Shown here piece by piece: positions 14,155 through 19,840 of a DNA stretch of 26,390 nt (position 1 is the first letter of the stretch; the number at the start of each line of letters is the position of its first letter). Origin of the DNA: a virus; the IMG/VR virus record IMGVR_UViG_3300027721_000066, positions 1-26,390 of that record. One strand, written 5' to 3'. The notes under the pieces are model-generated. The model ran no database searches. It had not been told where the DNA came from and saw nothing but the letters and a program-made list of their open reading frames with translations. Made by a program: the position numbers and the translations under genes.

Positions 14155-15201
14155 TCAGTTCACTATCTTATTTACATAGTCCATATACTTCTTGGATGCC
14201 TCTTTCAAATCATCCTCACTTGTAATCAGATATCTAGAAAAGATAGTAGCAGTTTTATGACCCAATATTGTTTGAGCAACTTTTTGTGTTACTCCTGACT
14301 TGATCAAGTTTCTAGCCGCTGACCTTCTCATATCGTGCGGTATGGTTCCATCTAGCCCCACCTTCTCACAGGCAGTCTTCCAAGCGGTTCTGAAATCCTT
14401 TATCCTGCCGGTGTTAGTCCTGTTTAGAAACACATAAGGAATGGTTATCTTGTTGTGCTCCTTCCAGGTGTGCGCCTTCTTAAATAAATCCAACAGTTCC
14501 TCATTGATAATGAACACCCTGCCTTCGTCATTCTTCGACAGTTCGGGCGGTAGAACAATCCTTTTGTCGTCCAAGAATACCATAGACCATTCCAATTGAA
14601 GCACCTCTTGTATCCGCCAGCCACTGTAATATAGTAACATAACAGGGAATATCAGATGATCAGGTAGTTCATCACATAGTTCAAAGAACTTGTCAGGCTC
14701 AATGAATCCTTGTCTTGGTCTACCTTCCTTAAGCATCTGTATGTAAGGTTTGGTGGGTATCCTGTTTCTCTTGTGTAGTAGTGAGTACCCCCGCCTGATA
14801 ATAGCTAATTCTCTATTCACAGTGGCATTCTTCGCTTTGTCAATGTTCACTCTATAACTTGCGTAGTCCATCCAATCTTGTGAAGTGAACTTGATCAGCG
14901 GGAGTTTGGAATTAGTGTGCTTGACTATCCATTTGATTGAGTACTCTATCCTATCTATACTCCTCCTGCCATTCAGAATGTAATCTTCCTTTACCACATT
15001 GATCAGATCCTTAAGGGTAATGTCTTCAGCGCCAGGAATGCCTTGAGCCTCTAACAGGATGCGTAATTTGTTAGTGGCTACCTGATCTGCTACCCTCTTG
15101 TTGCTGGTTTTGGCACTCTCCCTGTGTAGTTTTCCTTGGTTGTCGAACCACTTGATCTGGTAGTACTTCGAATTTTCTCTTTTGTAGACCTTGACTTCCA
15201 T
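14155..15201 (-). CDS. int: Tyrosine recombinase (phage integrase)
   Basis: The protein has 348 residues from ATG 15201, chosen because GGAGGG lies 6 bases upstream; a longer frame to 15234 has no such site. Residues ~1-55 form an arm-binding-type N-terminal domain, ~60-160 the core-binding SAM-like domain, and 165-345 the catalytic domain. All catalytic residues are present: Arg196 (GWRIQE), Lys223 (beta-hairpin LSKNDEG), His289 and Arg292 (HDMRR), His315 (GHK) and the nucleophile Tyr324 (FSRY). It would integrate and, with a helper, excise the phage. The candidate attP lies about 110 bases upstream of its start. It indicates a temperate lifestyle. Confidence 0.95.
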   Translation of the reverse strand: MEVKVYKRENSKYYQIKWFDNQGKLHRESAKTSNKRVADQVATNKLRILLEAQGIPGAEDITLKDLINVVKEDYILNGRRSIDRIEYSIKWIVKHTNSKLPLIKFTSQDWMDYASYRVNIDKAKNATVNRELAIIRRGYSLLHKRNRIPTKPYIQMLKEGRPRQGFIEPDKFFELCDELPDHLIFPVMLLYYSGWRIQEVLQLEWSMVFLDDKRIVLPPELSKNDEGRVFIINEELLDLFKKAHTWKEHNKITIPYVFLNRTNTGRIKDFRTAWKTACEKVGLDGTIPHDMRRSAARNLIKSGVTQKVAQTILGHKTATIFSRYLITSEDDLKEASKKYMDYVNKIVN

Positions 15202-15225
15202 AAATTTCCCTCCGTTGGCACAATT

Positions 15226-15254
15226 ATGATACATTTTTTATGCCGGAAAGTCCA
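15226..15254 (-). promoter_or_regulatory. Candidate integrase promoter
   Basis: On the minus strand TGGACT (15254-15249), 17 bases, TATCAT (15231-15226) lies about 25 bases before the integrase start codon. It resembles a sigma-70-type promoter and sits next to the left att arm repeat, so integrase binding could repress it. Confidence 0.5.
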
Positions 15255-15270
15255 GTGTGGATTAATTTTC

Positions 15271-15298
15271 TTGACTTTTAGATGGAGATCAGTAGGAT
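15271..15298 (+). promoter_or_regulatory. Promoter placed to transcribe the tRNA-Leu 5' half
   Basis: TTGACT (15271-15276), 16 bases, TAGGAT (15293-15298) on the plus strand, nine bases before the first base of the tRNA fragment. The spacing is what a tRNA promoter would need. After integration it would drive the rebuilt host tRNA gene. Confidence 0.55.
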
Positions 15299-15307
15299 AG
15301 ATGGCGT

Positions 15308-15348
15308 GCGAGAGTGGCGGAACTGGCAGACGCGCTGGACTTAGGATC
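15308..15348 (+). other. Candidate attP core: 5' half of a tRNA-Leu (anticodon UAG) gene
   Basis: The 41 bases match a class II tRNA-Leu from base 1 to just past the anticodon: acceptor strand GCGAGAG, then TGGCGGAA, D-loop GG, GACGCG, anticodon-stem strand CTGGA and loop CTTAGGA with anticodon TAG. The other stem strand should read TCCAG but the sequence is TCAAC, so homology stops at 15348. No variable arm, T-loop or acceptor 3' strand follows, and no matching 3' half was found in the window. Next to a tyrosine integrase gene this is best read as the attachment site, with strand exchange in the anticodon loop. Confidence 0.75.
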
Positions 15349-15468
15349 AACCATGTGATTTTATTACGAATTTTTCACCTCTTTTCTACTAATCTAACCA
15401 AATCTTCCTAATTAATCCTGCCAATAAGACACACTCCCTGAACATTGATTAAACACACTTTTGACACA

Positions 15469-15499
15469 CCAAGAAGACCCTCATTAAGGATCTTCCTGG
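15469..15499 (-). terminator. Stem-loop downstream of the small basic gene
   Basis: CCAAGAAGA pairs with TCTTCCTGG (eight of nine positions) around a 13-base loop, 19 bases beyond the stop of the minus-strand gene. There is no clear U-run on that strand. It may end that transcript before the att site. The rest of 15349-15517 holds only att-flanking repeats. Confidence 0.35.
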
Positions 15500-15517
15500 T
15501 ATGCGATTTAGTAGGGG

Positions 15518-15943
15518 CTACTCAACGAGGGTGATAGTGAAGGACTTCCCATCTTCGGAGATCTGACCTTTGCACTTCTTACCTATCCATTCAGTAATCT
15601 CCACATTCTTTCCTGTCTTGTCGTCCTTTTCGAACTTGCCTGTTGCTTTTCTGTACCCCCGCCAGGCTTCAGGAAACTGACCAATAGGAATAGCCAAGGT
15701 TTTTTCGCCCACAGTCCATGTGTCCCCACCCATCTTGATCTTCATTCCCTCAACAGCGGGGAGATCAGTGTTGTAGGACACCTTGATTATTGCGTTTCTC
15801 AAACGGGTGTCATCATTGTCGGTCAACTTCATCTCTTCCTTGATTTGACTGAAGGTTTTCTTCGCCGCAATGAGCCCCTTCAACACCTTCTTGTTGATTG
15901 GATCTGCCTTTTCCTTCTTCTCTACCTTCGATGCTGGTGCCAT
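15518..15943 (-). CDS. Small basic protein, unknown; possible regulator
   Basis: The protein has 141 residues from ATG 15943, chosen because AAAGGAGG lies 9 bases upstream; longer in-frame starts up to 16054 fall in the leader. Residues 1-25 are a lysine-rich tail (MAPASKVEKKEKADPINKK). Residues ~28-65 are helical (LKGLIAAKKTFSQIKEEMKL ... RLRNAII), possibly helix-turn-helix. The rest is a beta-rich domain with GDTWTVGEK and a C-terminal hairpin. Standing alone between att and the glycosylation operon, it could be a lysogeny or accessory factor. No family is recognised. Confidence 0.55.
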   Translation of the reverse strand: MAPASKVEKKEKADPINKKVLKGLIAAKKTFSQIKEEMKLTDNDDTRLRNAIIKVSYNTDLPAVEGMKIKMGGDTWTVGEKTLAIPIGQFPEAWRGYRKATGKFEKDDKTGKNVEITEWIGKKCKGQISEDGKSFTITLVE

Positions 15944-16045
15944 GGTATTCTTGCCTCCTTTGTTTAGTAAGCGGTTGATCTCCTCATCCGGTATATTGGT
16001 GAAAAAAGATGTCTGGAGCATACACACTCCCCTCACTCTATCGGT

Positions 16046-16074
16046 AGGGTACAACAGAAACTTGAATAAGTCAA
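16046..16074 (-). promoter_or_regulatory. Candidate promoter of the small basic gene
   Basis: On the minus strand TTGACT (16074-16069), 17 bases, TACCCT (16051-16046). The -35 matches five of six consensus bases; the -10 is weak. It would give a leader of about 95 bases. Confidence 0.4.
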
Positions 16075-16095
16075 CAAGAAATCTTCATTATTTTT

Positions 16096-16124
16096 CTAGT
16101 ATATCTGTAATTGTATCCTATAAT
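16096..16124 (+). promoter_or_regulatory. Promoter of the CTAGTA-17-TATAAT class, driving the glycosylation operon
   Basis: CTAGTA at 16096-16101, 17 bases ending GTATCC, TATAAT at 16119-16124, followed by CTAACTA. The boxes and spacing are identical to the sites at 10528-10556 and 10707-10735. Confidence 0.8.
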
Positions 16125-16146
16125 CTAACTATATATAATTGAGAAC

Positions 16147-16168
16147 ATATGATCTTGATTGATCATAT
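16147..16168. promoter_or_regulatory. Operator-like palindrome downstream of the promoter
   Basis: ATATGATC and GATCATAT are perfect inverted copies around TTGATT, lying 23 bases past the -10 box, in the transcribed leader of the glycosylation operon. This is a good place for a repressor operator. Confidence 0.5.
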
Positions 16169-16212
16169 AGATAAGATATGGTGGAAAGACAGTATAGATA
16201 GTTATAGTAGTA

Positions 16213-16317
16213 ATGAGTGAATACACACAGCGCACCGAATGGCAGAAGGCTGCTAAACGGATCGGAATAAAAGGGATACTTACTAAAAAATGTGCATATG
16301 TAAAGGAGGAGTTATGA
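16213..16317 (+). CDS. 34-residue leader peptide coupled to the glycosyltransferase
   Basis: The ORF from ATG 16213 gives MSEYTQRTEWQKAAKRIGIK and 14 more residues, and its stop overlaps the next start as ATGA. It has no obvious ribosome binding site, but the exact stop-start overlap suggests translational coupling. It may be a true small protein or a leader. Confidence 0.4.
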   Translation: MSEYTQRTEWQKAAKRIGIKGILTKKCAYVKEEL

Positions 16318-17141
16318 TCTATTTATCGGCGGAGGTAATAAGTGGTCTTGGAGAGGACACCTTTTGGACTTGGTTCAATAGGGAATTTCCAAACAGCAAG
16401 TTCGGATTACCCACCAGTCCAAGTAAGGGAGATGTAATTTTACAATATTCTACCCTCGGTAAACCTAAATTTCCTGAAATAACCGTAGGTTTGCTATGGG
16501 AATTACATCCGGAAATGAAAAAGAAACTAAAATCAGATCAATGGAATAGTGTGTTGGACAGGATACATTTGTGTGCTTCCACTTGTAGATGGAGAACCAC
16601 ACCGAGTAGTTTGATGGTGCCTTACTATGAGAAGTTCGGTAAGCTGGACATCATTCCTATAGGCGTGAACACGGATTTGTTTAGACCCATAGACACTGTT
16701 TCTATGAGAAAGAAGTGGAATATTCCTTTGGACAGACGAGTGGGATTTTGGGGCGGGACTATACACTCAATGAAGGGCTTCGATAACTTGTTGAAGTATA
16801 AGGAGAACAACCCAGACATTTATTGGATTGTGGTTTGGAAACAGAAAGGAGAAGATGGTTATTTGGAAGGGGCTTCTAACTTTGTTCATGTCCGACAGGA
16901 TCAATTAGCAGAACTTATGAACTGTGCCGACTTCTATCTATCCTGTGGATTGCTGTCTCCATTCTTTATGGTAGAGTGGGAAGCCATGGCTTGTGATTTA
17001 CCTGTGGTTATTTTCGAGGGGGAAAAGGACTTTGTGCCTAGTGATCACCCCCGCGACGACATTTTCAGATTGGGTTGGGACAGAAAGACGGCGAAGGAAA
17101 CTTGGAGAAAATACTTGGAGGATATAATGAATGAAACTTAA
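16314..17141 (+). CDS. GT-B fold glycosyltransferase (family 4-like)
   Basis: The protein has 275 residues from ATG 16314, chosen because AAAGGAGGAG precedes it. Residues 114-125 read IPIGVNTDLFRP, the typical linker motif of GT4 enzymes; GFWGGTIHSMKGF at 144-156 begins the C-terminal nucleotide-sugar-binding domain; and PFFMVEWEAMACDLPVVIFE at 216-235 is the conserved donor-binding acidic motif region. At 275 residues it is shorter than usual (~350), with a reduced N-terminal domain. It would transfer a sugar from a nucleotide donor. It overlaps the methyltransferase gene by 11 bases. Confidence 0.85.
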   Translation: MIYLSAEVISGLGEDTFWTWFNREFPNSKFGLPTSPSKGDVILQYSTLGKPKFPEITVGLLWELHPEMKKKLKSDQWNSVLDRIHLCASTCRWRTTPSSLMVPYYEKFGKLDIIPIGVNTDLFRPIDTVSMRKKWNIPLDRRVGFWGGTIHSMKGFDNLLKYKENNPDIYWIVVWKQKGEDGYLEGASNFVHVRQDQLAELMNCADFYLSCGLLSPFFMVEWEAMACDLPVVIFEGEKDFVPSDHPRDDIFRLGWDRKTAKETWRKYLEDIMNET

Positions 17142-17562
17142 CATAGGCTGCGGTCCTTACAAAGAAGCAGGTGCAGTGAACATAGACAAGAATCCTATAT
17201 GGGAACCTGAACTAACATTGGATGTAAGAAAAGGATTACCTTATGAAGACAATTCCGTGGGTGAGATAAAAGCCTGGCATTTCATAGAACACTTGGATAA
17301 GGATGAGATCATATCGTTTCTGGCTGAGTGTTACAGGGTGCTGAAAATCCACGGAAAGTTAGATTTGTTGTTTCCTATAGGAGTTACTTACGACTTGGAT
17401 CATAAATCTTATTTGAACAAAACCAGTTTCGAGTTGATCGGTCGAGGCGGGAAGGACGAATATTATTACGGACCGAAGATTGCGTTTGACATAAAGTATG
17501 AAAAGACACAGCAAGATACACATTGTGATATGTTAAGATTAATACTGGAGGTGAAGAAATAA
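17131..17562 (+). CDS. SAM-dependent methyltransferase
   Basis: The protein has 143 residues, ATG behind GGAGG. Motif I is LNIGCGPYK at residues 3-11, and the acidic end of strand 2 is NIDKNP at 17-22. AWHFIEHLDKDE at about 48-59 is the motif typical of class I methyltransferases of the type 11 group that act in sugar and lipid modification. It is short, lacking C-terminal strands. Its place between two glycosyltransferases suggests it methylates the sugar being added. It overlaps both neighbours (11 bases and 1 base). Confidence 0.8.
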   Translation: MKLNIGCGPYKEAGAVNIDKNPIWEPELTLDVRKGLPYEDNSVGEIKAWHFIEHLDKDEIISFLAECYRVLKIHGKLDLLFPIGVTYDLDHKSYLNKTSFELIGRGGKDEYYYGPKIAFDIKYEKTQQDTHCDMLRLILEVKK

Positions 17563-18305
17563 TGATATCAATAGTATCGCTTATTTACAAATCAACTATT
17601 TATGCAGACAGCGTGTATGATTCCGTAATGGAGAACACACCTTTGGTGAAGGAGGGCAAGGCGGAGTTCTTCTTCGTCGCCAACGATGCCACTGAAAAGG
17701 TAATAAACCATTTAGATACAAAAGGTTATACCTATTACATAAACAATAACCCTAGCCTTACGGAAGAGGAGTTGTTCGCAAAAGGAATAGCCTATCCTGA
17801 ATACATACACAGAGTTTATCGAGGGTGGAATGTAGCCATAGAGAAAGCCAAAGACATAGTGGTATTGGTCAATAGTGATAATGTGTTCGCTCCCAACTGG
17901 TTGGAGAATCTGTTGAAGTATGCCAGAGAAGACAGGGTGGTCTGTTCTCAATTGTTCGAGAGGAACCATCCCAAGCATGGAGTGTTCCCAGGAGCAATCA
18001 GTTTGGACTGCGGTAGTAGTCCTGCTACCTTTGACAAGGACAAGTTTCTGTATCATTGTGAAAGGTCTTCTATCGACGCGCTGAAAAAGGGAGGCGCTTA
18101 TATGCCTTGCTTGTTCTACAAAAAGATTACTGAAAAGGCAGGTGTGTATCCGGAAGGGAATTTGGCGGGGAATTCATACAAACATATAATCCGTCATGGT
18201 GACGAGGACTTTTTCCTACGCCTGAAAAACACTGGCGTTGAACATTTCACAGTGTTATCTAGCCATTCGTACCATTTCAAAGAGGGTGAGATGGAAGAAC
18301 TTTAG
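17562..18305 (+). CDS. GT-A fold glycosyltransferase (family 2-like)
   Basis: The protein has 247 residues, start codon sharing one base with the previous stop (TAATG). It opens MISIVSLIYKS, the first strand of GT2 enzymes. VVLVNSDNVFAPNWLENLL at about 100-118 carries the DxD-equivalent (N104-S-D106-N), which binds the metal and nucleotide sugar, and HGDEDFFLRLKNTG near residue 215 gives the catalytic-region acidic pair (usual ED motif). With the two genes before it, it could glycosylate a virion component or host surface. A strong terminator follows. Confidence 0.85.
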   Translation: MISIVSLIYKSTIYADSVYDSVMENTPLVKEGKAEFFFVANDATEKVINHLDTKGYTYYINNNPSLTEEELFAKGIAYPEYIHRVYRGWNVAIEKAKDIVVLVNSDNVFAPNWLENLLKYAREDRVVCSQLFERNHPKHGVFPGAISLDCGSSPATFDKDKFLYHCERSSIDALKKGGAYMPCLFYKKITEKAGVYPEGNLAGNSYKHIIRHGDEDFFLRLKNTGVEHFTVLSSHSYHFKEGEMEEL

Positions 18306-18311
18306 TATTAC

Positions 18312-18524
18312 TTAAGTTTTGACATAAGGGGGGTTGAAGGGATTTCGTCTCTTCTTCCCCCATTTTGTTTCTTTTAGTTCGGCAAAGCACTGGTCCAGGA
18401 ACTGGGAATAGGTGTTCTGAGCCAGTCTCAGCTCCCCTAACAATGTCTCTATTTCTCTCATATGGAATTCCATTTTTACCAGTGTGTTCCGAAAAACGTG
18501 ATTCATTCCATCCAGGTTATCCAT
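18312..18524 (-). CDS. Small helical protein at the end of the fibre cluster
   Basis: The protein has 70 residues, ATG behind TAGGAG. It is helical (FHMREIETLLGELRLAQNTY) with a basic, proline-rich C-terminus (KKRRNPFNPPYVKT) encoded within the terminator of the opposite operon. Last gene of the minus-strand fibre cluster. A fibre chaperone or a lysis-related role are both possible; nothing decides it. Confidence 0.55.
   Translation of the reverse strand: MDNLDGMNHVFRNTLVKMEFHMREIETLLGELRLAQNTYSQFLDQCFAELKETKWGKKRRNPFNPPYVKT
18328..18377 (+). terminator. Rho-independent terminator of the glycosylation operon
   Basis: A G-rich strand GGGGGG-tt-GAAG-g-GA, loop TTTCG, TC-t-CTTC-tt-CCCCC forms a long stem (18328-18361) followed by ATTTTGTTTCTTTT. 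It overlaps the 3' end of the convergent minus-strand gene, so its reverse complement encodes that protein's C-terminus. Confidence 0.8.
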
Positions 18525-18532
18525 AAATTCTC

Positions 18533-18787
18533 CTATTGTGGAGGCATTGTAGGTCCGCTCGGTTTATTTGTGTATTCATCTATCTCATCTTCTGTAGCCA
18601 GTCTGCTGTCGTAAGTTGTGGATGGTTGTAAATCTCCAGGCAATAACTCACCGATTGTAGCTGTGTTAGGAAAAGTATTCTCTTCTCCTACCCACATTAT
18701 TCCTCCTCCAGACAAAGTAGTCCCAGTTGAACCTATTGGAGGTTGTTGTCCTGGAGTCAGAAAAACTAATCTATACTCTTGTGCCAT
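18533..18787 (-). CDS. Small fibre-cluster protein, unknown
   Basis: The protein has 84 residues from ATG 18787, chosen because GGAGG lies 9 bases upstream; its first base is the last base of the preceding stop (TAATG). It begins MAQEYRLVFLTPGQQPPIG and is rich in Pro, Gly and Thr, ending in TNKPSGPTMPPQ, with an acidic middle. Tight coupling to the propeller gene suggests an accessory or assembly factor for that protein. Confidence 0.55.
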   Translation of the reverse strand: MAQEYRLVFLTPGQQPPIGSTGTTLSGGGIMWVGEENTFPNTATIGELLPGDLQPSTTYDSRLATEDEIDEYTNKPSGPTMPPQ

Positions 18788-19830
18788 TATGCTAATCCTC
18801 CGTGACAATTAGAGGTGCCTGCCAATCCAAATCTTTCTAATGTTAAATCTCCAAAGTCAGTGGAATTTCCAGTGGATGCTATAGTCACATATTCAATAAT
18901 ATTCAAAACTAAACTACCAGCCGTGGTGTAACCACCTCCAAAAGTAGCCCTTGTCAGATTGGCACTTCCAGATAACCAGGATCTAACAGCGGTTAGGTCT
19001 CCAAAGTCAGCGGCATTTCCAGTAGAAGCAATGGTTATGTAATCAATTATGTTGGTATAAGACCCGCCATGCCCACCTCCAAACACACCTCTAGTATCAT
19101 TACTAGATCCACCATTTCTTGTTTTATTCTGACTTGTCAAATCTCCAAAATCAGCAGCGTTTCCAGTGGAAGCAATTGTTATATATTCTATCTCATTGAG
19201 ATGAATAGTTCCAGCTGTTCTATAACCTCCAGCAAACACCCCCCTAGTTGTAGATGCGCATGTACCAGGACTTTCCCTTGAAGTTATTAGATCACCGAAA
19301 TCGGTTGAGTTACCAGTAGTAGCTATGGTTACATAATGAATGGTATTCACACTGGCGGTGCTAACATTTCCAAGAGCGAATACACCTCTTGTGTCAGAAG
19401 CCAAACCAGCAGTTCCATAGGCTGCGGAAAGAAGATCACCAAAGTCAGATCCATTTGAAGGGGTATCTATAGTTATGTATTCAATTACATTAGTTGCTGT
19501 GCCACCAGCATCTCCGCCGGCGAACACGCCTCTAGTAGCGGAAGCGCATGCCCCAGGAGTATATTTGTTCTGTGTAAGATCACCAAAGTCAGCTGAATTT
19601 CCAGTAGTAGAAATAGTAAAGTAATCTATAGTATTCTTGTAAACACCACCAACTATACCACCACCAAAAATTCCTCTGTCTCCACGAGCAGACCACCACT
19701 GTTTCCACACATCTCCAACATTCACATAACCAACAGAAATACTTTTCCATTGATCTGCGATGTTAATCTGAACATTCGATATGCTTTTCCAACTATCAGC
19801 AATATTAATCTTATTGTCTTCGTTAGCCAT
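18787..19830 (-). CDS. Tail fibre-tip protein with six propeller-like repeats
   Basis: The protein has 347 residues, ATG behind AAGGAGG. Residues 3-40 hold three short units of the form INIADxWKSIS, ending WKQWW. From ~52 on, a repeat of about 47 residues recurs six times: (T)RGVFxGG, then NxIxYxTIxxTGNxxDFGDL. The chain ends with GLAGTSNCHGGLA, which resembles half a repeat, and the first unit begins RGDRGIFGGG, so the ends could close a six-bladed propeller. Similar repeats occur in phage fibre proteins. Receptor or sugar binding is inferred. Confidence 0.75.
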   Translation of the reverse strand: MANEDNKINIADSWKSISNVQINIADQWKSISVGYVNVGDVWKQWWSARGDRGIFGGGIVGGVYKNTIDYFTISTTGNSADFGDLTQNKYTPGACASATRGVFAGGDAGGTATNVIEYITIDTPSNGSDFGDLLSAAYGTAGLASDTRGVFALGNVSTASVNTIHYVTIATTGNSTDFGDLITSRESPGTCASTTRGVFAGGYRTAGTIHLNEIEYITIASTGNAADFGDLTSQNKTRNGGSSNDTRGVFGGGHGGSYTNIIDYITIASTGNAADFGDLTAVRSWLSGSANLTRATFGGGYTTAGSLVLNIIEYVTIASTGNSTDFGDLTLERFGLAGTSNCHGGLA

Positions 19831-19840
19831 ATTGACCTCC

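Larger units (their letters stand above)
15259..15418. repeat. Inverted 9-base repeats flanking the att core (arm-site candidates)
   Basis: GGATTAATT (15259-15267) and AATTAATCC (15410-15418) are exact inverted copies. Their midpoint, about 15338, falls in the tRNA anticodon region proposed as crossover core, as expected for paired integrase arm sites. Additional repeats ACACACT/GACACAC(T/C) lie at 15428-15468 on the right side. Being A/T-rich, a 9-base match could be chance. Confidence 0.4.

Noticed and set aside
15308-15517. Complete tRNA-Leu, or tRNA-Leu interrupted by an intron
   Set aside because: The 3' anticodon-stem strand, variable arm, T-loop and acceptor strand are absent downstream, so only a half gene is present.
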